Notes under the pieces: model-generated
What the model was told of the DNA's origin: nothing
Database searches by the model: none
What the model saw: the letters and a program-made list of their open reading frames with translations, nothing else
Part shown: in pieces, positions 34,763 through 46,348 of the stretch
How the letters are laid out: each line of letters opens with the position of its first letter
Numbering within the stretch: the stretch's first letter is position 1
Source of the DNA: Klebsormidium nitens
Taxonomy: Eukaryota; Streptophyta; Klebsormidiophyceae; Klebsormidiales; Klebsormidiaceae
Length of the DNA: 64,000 nt
Reading direction: 5' to 3'
Assembly: GCA_000708835.1 (NCBI GenBank)
Contig: DF236968.1
Coordinates: 310,001 to 374,000, forward strand
Made by a program: the position numbers and the translations under genes

Positions 34763-35883
34763 AGGCTCTCGCTTCAGCCTATAACCAATCTCCATCTTCC
34801 TCAGCGAGGCAGTTCACATATTGTCAGAGATTTGAGATCCGCATCTTGTGGGTTTTTCTTTGGAGGAAACAAGACAGGAGGGTCTTTCTGACGCATAGCT
34901 GCGGCTAGGAAAGCAGGGTGAAAGGGCCGCTACAGACGAGCTGATTGAACTGAGCTCTTCAAGCAGAGTCGGCGTGCCAACGATGCTGTGGGCAGATTGC
35001 ACTTTCAGTCGAAATGACTGAGAGCTTCCTGCCCTGAGTCAAAGGACAAAGTCCAAGATATCAAAGCGGAACGCGGCAAGGTTCCTCTTTGATATGCACT
35101 TTCTGTACCATATTTAGGGACGGTGTTGATTATCTTGGTGCCCAATTGCATGGTCCCACCGGACATCTTGCTTACCTGTTGCATCCGATCAAATTATGCA
35201 ACGTGTGATGTATTGTAAATACGATTTCAGTGCATGCATCTTAATTTGAACATACCCGGAATTCACACCGAATTTCGGTGACCGTGTGCATGTAGGGTCC
35301 TGGAGCTTGAACCCATTAGTATATAAGGCATTCAGATTGTGCCAGATACATGCGCGATGCAATAATCAAACAACAGTTCCATGCTACTAACATCCGACGC
35401 ATTGGATCGTCATGCACATGAAGAGCCTGGGGTTATATTACCTCCGATCCTAAAATGCGTTTGCAACCTGCAAGCTGGCCCGCCCCATCATTGCATGTTA
35501 CGTCCGGGCCGTCCCATGCACATGTTAGCCTCGGGTCACTTTGAAGCCTCGATTGGATCATTCGCGCAGCAACGAGCGGATTGAGGACTCAGGAGGGTGT
35601 GAGATTGGAGGAGGAAAGGCGACGCCAAGTGATTGCGGCTTGTGCCAGCGAACATGGCCAATCCAGAGCGCGAGCTTGACTTGCGATGTGCACAGTGATC
35701 GAGTCCGCAAAAGAAATGCGTCACACTTTCAAAGCTGCCGAGGTTGCTGTCGCGAAGTTTTGGAAGGACTCAACTTGGCATGTCAGCAAAGAATCGAATA
35801 CGATATGATCACCGGATGATACTCCACCTTCGAAAGCAGCAACGCGCATATTCGATTGGATTTGATAACATGTCTTCCAAGAA
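34763..35883. other. Convergent intergenic region, nothing recognised
   Basis: Lies between the aquaporin and Mpv17 stops. No conserved exon, RNA gene or repeat array is evident. Confidence 0.45.
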
Positions 35884-37865
35884 TCAGCTGCCGGGGCGCA
35901 GCGGTAACTCTTCGTTTTCCAAAAGCCGAAGCTGTGTTACCTTCGAGTTCGCATAACTCAGGTAAGAGTTCCAAACAAGCCCCACGATGTTTGAATATAA
36001 CACGCGCTCGGTCGGGGGCACCATGGTAAAGTTGAACATGTTGGCAACCGGCCAGAACACACACCTGCACAGGTCGGAAAACGGAAAGCGTAAGCTGCAG
36101 GCGACAGACACAAACATGAAGATGGATCCAAGACCAGACTATTGCAAACTGGCGGAAGCAGGGGAGCGATCGATTTGGGGGGCTAAAGAAGCTGTCGTCA
36201 CCGTAGTTGGGTTGCTTCTGCTTTGAACGCAAAACCACCCGCATCTCTCAGCCGTCATGATGCAATACGATTGTCGAAGCAACAGCCGCTTTCAAGCTCA
36301 GGGAGTGTTCCGTCAGCAAATCAGCATGAGAAGAAGGAGATTACAAGCCCTGTCAGCGGCAGACTTTCTAGTAGATGGATCGAAAGCAGATTCGGGCCAA
36401 TATCTGCCACAGAAAGCACACTCGAATAGGCCCAAGTCCACAACAAGTCCGGAGTCAGTCCTAAATCTGTTACCGAAGGACTTGAGACGATAAGAGCCTC
36501 GGCTCACCCGCTGGTGTATGTTGGCAGAAACCCCTGCTCCAGCTTCACCTTGCACTCCTGCCACGTCTTACCCTCCAACTTCCCCATGTAAGTAAAGAAA
36601 GCACCGAGATACACTGGAAAGACGACCGCCTGTCATGCAACGAGAGAGCTTAACTCAGTCACGGATGAAAGAGCATCAAACAGGCGTACTTGCCTAGAAT
36701 AGAGGAGACACTCGAGCCAATGAAGGACAGTGAAAAGGTCCTCCTTTGTAAAAACGTCAAGAGCCTTCGAGTTGATTGGTTGAACGTTCCAGTACTTGAG
36801 CGAGCACCTTGCTTCTCAACCTCGAACAAGCCTTGCTTGACCATCATCGGAAGATTAAATGATGACTAAGACTGGACTAATACTGCGGTTACTGAAGAAA
36901 GGACGTCTCTCGATTGACACTGGTCATTAAGTGGTGGCTTGATAAAGTTTGGTGCGACGCTGAGTAGCATGAAGGTTACACTTCTTTGGAAGGCTTTTAC
37001 AGACCTCCCAGACCTCCCAGACCGTGTCCCCCCTCTTTGCCTTTGTCTGCCCCTAAAGTATGTCGCTTTTATGTCCTTGGTGATGAGATTGCATTCAGAT
37101 CCACATCATGAGGTCTGTCACTGAGGGGGCTTGCAATTGTGTCCATTTCAAGAAGACCAAGATGACAGGAATGACATCAACGGTGGCAGCCAACCAAGCA
37201 GCGAGTGGTACACTGAGGGGAAATGCAAAAGATTGCCCCATGACTGCCCAAACAGTGGCAGCGGCTTCAACAAACAAACACCGTATTTCTAAATTGGAAA
37301 GGAGCCCCTAAGCAGGCTGATCGCACCCCTGAACCAATTCGCAATCGTCAAAGATGCCCTTGCACAGATCGGCAAGAAACGTGAATGGCCGAAGGCAGCT
37401 GTTCACCTGGCCCAGTGCCGTCTTGGCGACTGCAATTTGCAACGACTTGGACGGTCCGAAGGTGGCATCAAGCCACCTGAAACCATGAAGAAAGTAAGGG
37501 CCATGTAATGTCAGGCCAACGAAAGCAAACCGCAGCGTGCGCTGGAAGTCAAGATCCTGTACAAAGGAAAGCCACAGCTGCTCCACTGAATTGCTGTTTG
37601 GTTGAGGATCTGTGTCTGTCTGCGCCTGTAAGTGGTCTCTTGAGAATCCTGATCCTCTCCTTAGCTCAGAATCTGAAGATGGAGGAGAACTGCTTGCTTC
37701 CGTGGTCAGAACTTTTGGTTTTTGAGAAGTCTTCTGCATGGTTTGGCAGATGACGTCCCCAACGCCCATGATAACTCCGGAAGTAGCGCCCGCCCGCAGC
37801 TCCGGCCGACGGGCCAGACTACGGAGGCTGCCTATGAGGCGCTGGAGCGGGGCAGCATGGCTCAT
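35884..37865 (-). CDS. Mpv17/PMP22 family membrane protein
   Basis: Small integral membrane protein of peroxisomes or the mitochondrial inner membrane. Family members act as channels or in organelle homeostasis. Proposed minus-strand exons: 37865-37407, 36629-36508 and 36064-35884, phases 0 and 2, 253 residues. The ATG at 37865 is the first in frame. Family features: an N-terminal GVIMGVGDVICQ segment; DFQRTLRFAFVGLTLHGPYF; then AVVFPVYLGAFFTYMGKLEG; and the C-terminal FWPVANMFNFTMVPPTERV, the family's WP..NF..VP signature. A Ser/Pro/Gln-rich insertion of about 45 residues separates the first membrane segment from the core, making it longer than typical (170-200). Localisation cannot be read from the sequence. 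Confidence 0.87.
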
Positions 37866-38015
37866 TGCGGACTCAGACAAGCTTCGTGGTATGCGAATCG
37901 AACGCTGTGGTGGTCACTTGCTGCCACGGAATGTCGCATATTAACGCCCCCAAATGTCAATGCCTGTGAGGTGAGAGGGCGGGATTCCGAAAAGCTCAAG
38001 CAGCTGCACCCTATG
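37866..38015. other. Upstream of the Mpv17 gene
   Basis: Short spacer before the MITE, likely containing promoter elements of the minus-strand Mpv17 gene. Nothing specific is seen. Confidence 0.3.
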
Positions 38016-38328
38016 ATAGGGCGGTCACATATGAGTTCTCGGGGAAGTGGCGAGTGTTCCCTGAGGGAGCGCATGCTCCCCGAGAATTTGCTTTGGTCAT
38101 ATATTCCCCAGGGACCCGTCGCGCGAAAAGTTAAAATTTCCCGAATTATACGGCGAGGCAGACTCTCCAAGGAGTGACCGCCGACCGTCCCTTAGTATTT
38201 TTACCGGCGTCCCTGAGGGACGTACCGTCCCCCAGAATATCGAGTCGAAATTCTGGGGGACGAAATCATCGGTTTTCGGTCCCTGAGGGACGGTGCACCC
38301 CGAAAATGTTCATATGTGACTGCCCTAT
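38016..38328. mobile_element. 313-bp MITE with TATG flanks and internal hairpins
   Basis: Terminal inverted repeats: left ATAGGGCGGTCACATATGAG, right (reverse complement) ATAGGGCAGTCACATATGAA, both continuing towards cgggg. TATG occurs directly outside each end (38012-38015 and 38329-38332); a TA-only duplication is an alternative reading. Inside are a perfect 13-bp hairpin (cgtcccccagaat, 38226-38262) and two gtccctgagggac palindromes. No coding capacity. It lies between the Mpv17 start and the small 38.6-kb gene. Confidence 0.8.
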
Positions 38329-38350
38329 TATGAGAAACATGCACTTGAGT

Positions 38351-38364
38351 TTTTAGGGTTTGCA
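38351..38364 (-). promoter_or_regulatory. Telo-box on the minus strand
   Basis: TTAGGGTTT, the reverse complement of AAACCCTAA, lies ~280 bp before the candidate ATG at 38641 and just outside the MITE. Role inferred by analogy only. Confidence 0.3.
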
Positions 38365-38640
38365 AACGCAGTTAGTTTGAGTGGGTTTGGCCAGCCGTAA
38401 GTACTAAGAACAGAGGAAAGCTGGCGTTTCGGCTGCAGTTGGCCCCACAATCTGGGTCTAAACCCTTGAGGCTTGAGAAAAAGAGGAGAGCTTGGCAATC
38501 ATCAGCCGCAATGCAATTTTGTCGTGACCAGTTCCCCTTGAAGTTGCAACTTCAAGCAGCTCTGTATTGTCGAGAAAAGAGATCCGTCTCCTCCTGAGCA
38601 GCAGCAGAGTGAAGAAGTCTTGCGGATTAGGTGCGGATTG

Positions 38641-39193
38641 ATGCGGGGAAGGTCCAGGAAGGGTGCTACCGCCGCCCTGGTTGCTGTTGTCCTTTTAATC
38701 GGACAGGTGAGCTGCATAGGAGTGTTGCGTGGTCAGCTTGGGATTGCCGTCTCATGGCGCATCAACTTGGAACAATGCTAGCGCGCCAATCAGCTTCATG
38801 ATGCCGCCCCATGATTCAGGAAAGGGGCTTTGAATTTCATATTTGATTGATAGTTGTACGACGCTAGCAGCGAACAAGCTGTAGCCAAGCTTCTGCACTC
38901 CGCTTTGGCAATGCTTGCGGTAATGGTCTGTCAGCCACATTCATCGGGTATTTTCTGCACAATCTCTCCAAAAATTGCTCTTTGAAGCCACGCATATGAT
39001 GCTTTCAATGTGTCGGTACTGTCTGTATCTACGAGCTTGGGCCGAGATTGCGGACATGTTGCACCTAACAACTGGACTGGTGATGTTTTTGCAGGTCGAC
39101 TTCTTGCAAACAGCTGAAACTGAGCTGTCATTGAGAGTCTGGTCAAATATAGGCTCGTTGTGGACTTTGAAGCGGCGCCAACAATTGTTCTGA
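38641..39193 (+). CDS. Possible small secreted protein (54 residues)
   Basis: Exon 38641-38706 starts with ATG and encodes a basic N-terminus followed by a hydrophobic core (ATAALVAVVLLIG), resembling a signal peptide, then a gtgagc donor in phase 0. After a good acceptor (tttttgcag) at 39094, the frame continues for 32 codons (VDFLQTAETELSLRVW...) to TGA at 39193. Splice sites and phase agree, but the protein matches nothing I know and is too short for certainty. It may instead be the 5' end of another transcript form. Confidence 0.35.
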
Positions 39194-39486
39194 GAAGACC
39201 ATCCGCTTTTTCAATCCGGAGGCGCTAGTTAGCTTTACCAAGGGGTTTTGAAAGCAGAAGGCTTCTTCAATCAGATGTAGTTCGCTGGTCCTGCGCAACG
39301 CCGGAAAACTAAGATAGATTGTTGGAAGTCGGCATCTTGTCGGCAGTGTTCCTTAGTATTGTTCGTTTCTATTCCTAGAAGTGGTACACTAGTGCACCTT
39401 ACCCCTAGTCATTCAGGGTTTTGGGTGGATAAGAACCAAAGCACTCGCCTAGGAAGGACCGCCGGAGCTTGGCTCAAGACGCAGCA

Positions 39487-41202
39487 ATGATTGCTCTCCG
39501 GCAGGCCTCTTCTCGGGGCCTTTTCACACCGCAATTGTGGCGTCCTGCATGGGCGTCAGTGGTGAACCCCGACGCAGCGGCCGCCTTGGTTGCACCTGAC
39601 CCTGCAGCTTCCGAAACCCCCTCACAGTCAACAGAAACCCCGGCCGCTGCGCCTGTCCTCGACTCTCTGCAAAGCAAACCCTCCCGACCACTGCCCTCCC
39701 GACACATGGCCTCCTTCCTTAGCTCGTCCTTCTCAGCCCCCCACCATAGGTCGGTAGCGCACTTCCACTGTACAGCGTACGCTCGAGCAGAGGCCGCCGA
39801 GCAGCGGACGCCGCCGAGCGAACGGGTAGAGCGCATCGCGAACGACATTGTGCAGTTGAACCTTTTAGAGGTGGCGGACCTCTCGGAGCTGCTTCGGGCC
39901 AAGCTAAAGATTACGGAGATGCCGATGGCTGCGGGCATGATGGGGGGCGGAGGGGGTGCAGCGGGGCCCTCGGGGGGCGCCGCCGCGGCGGCACCGGAGG
40001 AAGCAAAGGAGGAGAAGTCGGTGTTTGATGTGAAACTGGAGAAGTTTGACGCGCCGAACAAGATCAAGATTATCAAGGAGGTGGGTGATGGAAGCTTCTC
40101 TTAAAAACCATCAAAATGAGTTTTGGAACTTGCAGTCATGTTGGCTGATTAGCTGGATGCTTCGTCTGTTCGAATTGGTGGGGTAATCTCTGATAGGCAC
40201 AGTCCTGCTTCGGTCTTTGGATTCGGTCTGGGAAGCAGTCAGACTATTGTCGATGTATGGGCAATCGTAATGTTGCAGAATCAACCTTGCCGATTTGGCA
40301 ACAAGTTGAGGTCCCCTGCGCGCAGAATAATGCAATCAAAGACCTGCGCTCAGTGAATCTTCTAGGGCGCTGATTTGAACTTTCTTTTCCAGTTCGCAAG
40401 TCTTCAATTCTCTTAGCGACAGAAATGGTGGCCCCTCTGAGTATCCAGAGTGGACTGCTTGGAGCTTTTTCAAAGGATTGTGCTCATTTCAAAGAGGTGC
40501 CACTTTGTTGCAAGAGCCAGCATATGCGCACAAGTGTCCGTATATACTATTTGTGCGTCCTGATCTTCTAACCCTGCCAATTGCGCATGGGCCCACCCTT
40601 CGTTTCACATCCTGGATCAGAATGGAGCTTTGCGCTGCTTGCACTAAGCTTCAAGCAGCAGGGAAATAGCTGTTGCCTCGGATGCTGGGAAGGGCTTTGT
40701 CCACCACTTTGCCAAGTGCTCTGCTATCCATCTCTTTGGCCGTAACCTCTGAGTTGCTCTCTGTTGCTTGGATCTGACTGGCATGCTCGAAAGCGTAAGC
40801 CCTGTCTCACCATGTAAGACTGTGCTAGCGTTGCCGGCTGCCCTGCAATGAAGGCAGTACTTCATGACCATTTTTCTTGCATCAGTGGCTTCTTCACGTG
40901 CCCAGGCCACATCAGCATGCCACAAAGAGGCCGGAGTTTCAAGAATTGAGCCTTTCCAAGTCGACCAGAATCTGAGCGGGACAGCTATGAGATCGTACGT
41001 TTCTCCCAGCTTTTCCTACTTTGTACCGATTTCTATCCGCATCTTTTGACAGGTACGGGGGATGACGAGCCTGGGGCTCAAGGAAGCGAAGGACCTGGTT
41101 GAGAAGGCGCCGGTCGTTATCAAGGCGGGTGTAAGTAAGGCGGAAGCAGAAGAGATCATCAAGAAGTTGCAAGCAGTTGGGGCCACGTCAAAGATGGAGT
41201 GA
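39487..41202 (+). CDS. Organellar ribosomal protein L7/L12 (bL12)
   Basis: Stalk protein of the large ribosomal subunit, recruiting translation factors; here probably mitochondrial. Exons 39487-40080 and 41053-41202 join in phase 0, giving 247 residues. The long N-terminal extension (~110 residues, rich in Ala, Pro, Ser and Arg, acid-poor at its start) looks like a targeting presequence. It is followed by the dimerisation helix region ([19 protein letters not shown]), a Gly/Ala-rich hinge and the C-terminal domain. That domain shows [15 protein letters not shown] and [20 protein letters not shown], all standard bL12 motifs. The intron falls just before VRG. Mitochondrial rather than plastid location is judged from the MP-rich hinge start ([12 protein letters not shown]), as in mitochondrial forms; this is inference. 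Confidence 0.92.
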
Positions 41203-42361
41203 TAGAGCCGTCAGTCGACCGCTGCCACATCTTAGACGCCCAAATCATCTTCAGTCGTCAGTCAATTTACAAGAGGGGATCCATTGAGCTCCAATTTATA
41301 TCTGCAAGAAGATGCTTGCAAGCCGGAACCAATACCTGGTACATTAAAGCGCTCCTTCTATGCTGCGAGCTTGTCACGGGGCAGGTACGGCACTCAGTTA
41401 TATGATACTTCAAACCAATGCTTTGCGCTGACTTCAAAGGCCGTATTCTTGGGACATGTGCATACAGACATCCATCACACTAATGAGTGCTACGTCGGAG
41501 CTAGCTATGGTTATATGTACTAAACGCGCTCGGACTGAGCTGAGCCTGGGCAGCTCAGGACAATCATCATGGTGTAGAGCTACGGTGGCGGCCGCCCATG
41601 CATGCGTTCGTAGCTGAGACGGACGGCTGAACATTGCTCATGTGACGCGCACATTTTGGCGCGTGTATATATATGAATGCGTATTATTTCTGCAGTCCAT
41701 GGCGCGATCATGCAGTACCGGCCAATCGTTCATGGTTCGATGTGGCCGTCGCCTTGATATAACTGATCGATCTTGGACACATGTCACATATGCAGCTCAG
41801 AATCGAATTTTCAGAGCTGGACATGAAGGCGTCATGGAGGGCCCATGTGAATTGCATGAACTTGGTATCGTGCAATCAAGCACCTTGCACGCAAGCCGCC
41901 ATAGTTCGTTAACTGGGGATACATCATCTTACATGCTTGCAAGCCAAAATTGATATACTCTGCAAGCCCGGCCCAACATGCCACATACGCTTTCCACTTC
42001 TGAACACAACGATGCTAAATCCTAGGAGAGCTCTCGTTTACGTGAATCCAAATGTACACAGCCTCAATCGTCATCGAAAAGACCAACTTGTTCAACGCTT
42101 GATCCGTGCAAGGTGGTGCTAAACTTTCTTTTTTACTCTTTGTACATTTGAGTTCCTTGGAGGTCAAGGGGCAGAGCGCAAGCTATGAACATCTATGTAC
42201 AGATGGAATAGGTCAGAGGCTGTTCGGGGCCATGAGCACTTCCAGCAACTCAATTCTCCACGTTGGCTTCCAGGCATTTGCCATTCTAAAGAAGCACAGC
42301 AGTTTCTCCCTTGACCGAGATACTCGCGTTTCGGGTTTCCATACACAAAGAAAACCCCTCG
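41203..42361. other. Convergent intergenic region, nothing recognised
   Basis: Lies between the L7/L12 and DUF4864-like stops. No motif, RNA or repeat array is seen. Confidence 0.45.
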
Positions 42362-44598
42362 TCAGTACGCAATGTGTTTGCTGAGTCCCTTTCCATCGTG
42401 TTTCAGGCTTTCCGTCAACCAGTATCCGTCTCGCACTCCCCCAAAGCGCTGCACGATCGGATGCAGGGCCAGTCAGATCATCCCGGTAGTTCCCGAATAT
42501 CACATTCAGACACGTTTGAAGCATTCTTTTAGAATTACTTCAGTGTGCCAACCCCATCCGTAGGTCCACAAGGTCCACTTTGGAAGCAAACAATGCGTGT
42601 CGTCCTACGTTCTTATTACCAGTGCTCCGCCTCTCCGTTCCTGACCTTACAAGCCCACGTGCACATGTAGCGCTCACTGGCAAATCGCCCTCAAAAGTAT
42701 CTCGGATGACAATCATCCAAAAACTTACCAGGCCTTTGAATCAAATGCAGGAAGGCATTGGCCACCAGCTGAATGGCGGAAACGAGCTGATACCACATCA
42801 GGACTTCATCGAAACTGTGTCTCTGGATCACGAAGCAAGCGGTCAGATACGTCTTCAACCAGCTCTATCATAAAAACACCACGCTCTCTGGAACAAGAAA
42901 CTACCTACCTGTGAGAGGGTGAACTCGAAGACCTCTTCTTCGCCGGGTCGATGGCCTCGTATCCAAACTCGCTGCTTGAACTCATGCTGCAGATGCGAAG
43001 AAATCATTTCAAAAGATTTCGGGATGCTCTTCGAAGGTCACAGCAATGTCCAGACATGAAGAATTGCATGCCAACCTCCGCAATCAAAGCTTCAGCAACT
43101 GCGAGGTGGGAAACGGATTCGTAAAAGTCGACGAATCAACATGGACGACCCACTCTTATCTGGCTCTTCTTCGGATGACAAGGTTTGTCCGTGTGCTCGC
43201 CAGATTTTGACGGCTTTTGATTACAAAAAGGACTCGGTGGGCGGTGCAGACTCTACAACATGGGATCCCGAAGAATCGACTCAAGGGAGTTATGAGTAGC
43301 GTAACTCCTGAGCATACTTTCCGGGAAGGGGGACTTACTTCGGAGGGGTGGAAGCTGCTCAGGATCTTGGAGTCGGTGTGCCCCAGGAGCACGCGGTAAA
43401 CTCTGTCGTGAAACAGTCGTCGGAATCTTTCGAACTGCAAAACGAGCAGTTATTGATGTGATACCAGCGGCTAAAAGCACCAAGGCGAAGAGTTGTAGAG
43501 AAGACTTGTTTGATGCAACGAAAAGCGAGCGAGTTTGACAACGTCAGCGTAAGCGAGCATGAAGCTTTAATCTAGTAGGGCAAGAGTTGGAAGGGTTGGC
43601 GAGTACAGAATAGACAGAGCGGGCCTAAGTGAACAATCTAGACAAGCCGTTCCATGTACTCGTGCAGGGGGTTACAGCCAGCGCCTGGTGACGGAAGCTG
43701 CTTACCTGACCAAGGTCCTTGACGGTACCAAAATAGGTTGAGAACGTGAATGGATCGAACGCGGCAAACTGCAAAAGACAAAGCGAAAGTAGAAAAACGA
43801 TCGTGAAATGCATTATGATTAGACAAAACGAACAGAGCATTATAGGTTTCACACAAGCGACATTTGAGAAATTTATTTTGGAGATCAAGCCGTAGTAACC
43901 AGACCCTGAGTTGCTTTCCCTGCCTGCAAACCACATGTCCCCCCTATCCAATCATGAAAACAAACTCTTTTGTTGTTGAGGCGAGCAGGTATCGGGGCTC
44001 ATTGACAAGTTGCGTGGTGACTGCCAAGTAACAAACAAGGGTTCACCTGAACCACTGCCAAATGTTCTGAACCTCACACCTGAAGGCCACCCACAGAATC
44101 GAGTCTAAAGATGTTCCATGCATGATGTCCATGTTCTCTCCACTTTCTGTATGAGTATTCTGTCGACAACAATGGAAATAACTGTATTTTTCGTGGTATT
44201 GAAGCGTTATGGTTAGGCAAACAAAATTGTTGAAGTGATGCTCACCCTGTACATGACCTCAATTCCGTGATCTGGATACGGATGGTCGTTGTCCTTGAGC
44301 GCCTCTAGTTGGCGCAAGATTGCTTCTTCCGCTGTCAACTGTACCACCAAACGCCCAACAAAAACGCATCAGCTTGCTGTCGGCGTCTCTCTTTGACTGG
44401 CAAAGCAAGCGAAGCTCTCACTTGTGTCAACCTTCCAAAGTCGAAGTACTCAGGATTGCTGGGGTTAAGTATTGTCTGGAGCCTAGGTGTCATGGAGTAA
44501 TTGATAAAAGCAACGAGGATTCTTGTTGATGACGTTCGCCTAGTGACCGACTTACCTCAAAGGCCGGCCCAAGAGGTCTTTGACTCCGTTCTTTCAAC
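42362..44598 (-). CDS. Plant-type DUF4864-like protein, 5' end incomplete
   Basis: Function unknown; plant relatives are often plastid-predicted. Supported minus-strand exons: 44598-44556 (tentative, phase 2 in), 44338-44246, 43768-43706, 43434-43339, 42986-42909 and 42448-42362 (TGA), all phase 0 after the first. Core order: ILRQLEALKDNDHPYPDHGI, EVMYR, FAAFDPFTFSTYFGTVKDLG, FERFRRLFHDRVYRVLLGHT, FKQRVWIRGHRPGEEEVFEF and RFGGVRDGYWLTESL. This matches the conserved plant domain as I remember it, with very small exons. The start is unresolved: a candidate first exon at 45421-45236 begins MSKSLVSNRGLTGIANFHTS, which looks like an organelle transit peptide, but its phase (0) does not fit 44598, so at least one exon is missing. 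Confidence 0.75.
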
Positions 44599-45235
44599 CT
44601 GCAGACGGGGATGTTGCTTAGCAAAGCTTACAAACAACGGCACGCATCCTTTGATTCTAATAGGTGAGCAATACAACATCTACAAAGGAAGGTGTGCGTA
44701 TCAGCAAAAAAGCCTTACATTCCGTTTAAGTGACGGCGCTTTGGTTGTGGAGCGAACAGTCTAGATTAAGTTCTATGGTCAGGTCTGGAAGCTGAATTCA
44801 CCTCGCAAGGACTTGCAAGGACAATGCAGGTTCTCAAAGTTGATTGCATCATTGTTTTGCCCGCCTCCTCAAGAAACAAGCAAGATACTCAGTTCACAAA
44901 GTCTAGGAGCCACGACCCTTGGCTGTCTCAGGAGAGACCGCAGGTGCAAGTGACGCGTCAAGTCTTGGACAAATCACCAACTTGCTCCGAGGAGAAGGCA
45001 AGAAAGGGAAGGATAAACGAGGAAGGAGAAAGAAGGTATGGGGGGATGACTGCAGCGTTCAAGTGCAACTTTTTAGGGCTTACAAGGACGTTGGAAGAAA
45101 GTCAGGGACCTCCATTGCCATCCTCGTAGAGGAGTATGGGCGCCAAACTCGTGCAGGGGCTGATCGGGAGAGCCTTTTTGGCCTCAGAAAGTGTTGGTAC
45201 TCATTCTGAAGGAATGATTTGCACAGATTGCATAC

Positions 45236-45421
45236 CGCCACTGGACCACGCATTCTTCCAGAACTTCTGGAAACCAGCCGAACAGTGTCTGAGCGTTGCT
45301 TTTGTGGGGGCCAGGGTTGCTTTTGAGCTGGTCTACTAGAGGCACTTGTATGCTTTTGACTTGAAGTGTGGAAGTTTGCTATGCCCGTCAAACCCCTGTT
45401 CGAGACTAGTGACTTTGACAT
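45236..45421 (-). CDS. Candidate transit-peptide exon for the DUF4864-like gene
   Basis: ATG at 45421 opens 62 codons rich in Ser, Arg and Gln with few acidic residues, ending at a gtatgc donor in phase 0. It suits a plastid or mitochondrial presequence and is in the right place and strand, but its connection to the downstream exons is not shown. Confidence 0.3.
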
Positions 45422-45557
45422 ACTTGCCACAGAAACTTCCGGTCTGAAGTTACTCAGTCCTTTGAGACGAACACCGACAAAACACCTTAAGTTCCAGTAC
45501 TCTTCAAACAACAGCCAGCTTATCGGTTGGTGCTTTGGATTTCTTCCGTCAATCGTT

Positions 45558-46178
45558 TCATTCCTTGATTAGTCCCTCAGCCTCCAGCTCAACTGTCCTG
45601 CTCTCATCGTCCTCAACCTTAGACTTGCGCAGAGACTGCACAAATGATTTGAAGGCCAGAAAAGCGGAGGATCCAACCGAAACGGAAAGTAGAGCCACAG
45701 CTAGCGGCAGAAGGAATGTCATGTCGAAGCGCGACTGCAAGAAAACGCCTTCCAGTGCCACATCGCCTCCACAGCTTCCACTGCCAGAACTTCCAGTTCC
45801 TGCTCCAGTTCCAATGTGCCCCTGCTCAACGTATATCCTTCTGCCACATTTCTGTGAATTTCAGATTCTGCTCTGCTCAACATGAATTCAAACTTGACAC
45901 CAACCATTGGGTTTTGACCGGCGGTCACGTACCGAGCGCTAGCAGGGAGACGGAACTGCATGTTCGGTCACCGGCCAGTCCAGAAGATTATAGGAGGAGG
46001 TAGCCTCCGGAGGAAAGCCCCGGGTACTCGGCTGTACTGCCACTGGGCTGACGTGTGGGTCATGCGGAAACAAATTTTCAGAAAATACATTGCTGGACTC
46101 TGCCTGAGCTGAGGTGGAGCCAGGTGGAGCATGCACATTCTGCACATTGCAGCTAGGGCAGCTGGCAAGTTGCATCAT
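45558..46178 (-). CDS. Possible small membrane protein, exon structure unclear
   Basis: The 3' part (up to ~45850) reads a Gly/Ser-rich stretch (GTGAGTGSSGSGSCGGDVAL), then FLLPLAVALLSVSVGSSAFL, a convincing membrane segment, then a charged tail ending EGLIKE at TGA 45558. The upstream part has ATG at 46178 with a different open frame (MMQLASCPSCNVQN), and the middle shows another frame (FEFMLSRAESEIHRN). At least one small intron or a frame change is needed to join them. No family is recognised. If real, it shares a short promoter with ALG12. Confidence 0.35.
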
Positions 46179-46348
46179 GGTGCAGGGAAAGTCTGCCAGC
46201 TAGAGCAATCCGTCTGGTGGTGGTGGGAGATGGTGGTGCTGTGCTGAACAACAAGAATGCGGTGAAAACCCATGAAGAAATGATTTGAGGCTGGGGAATC
46301 ACTTGGTTGCTGAGCACCTTTGATGTAATTGGGGCAGAGAGGTTCAGG
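46179..46348. promoter_or_regulatory. Short divergent promoter region, ALG12 and the 46.2-kb minus gene
   Basis: Only ~170 bp separate the ATG of ALG12 (46349, +) from the candidate ATG at 46178 (-). If the minus gene is real, this is a bidirectional promoter. No consensus TATA box is obvious. Confidence 0.3.
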
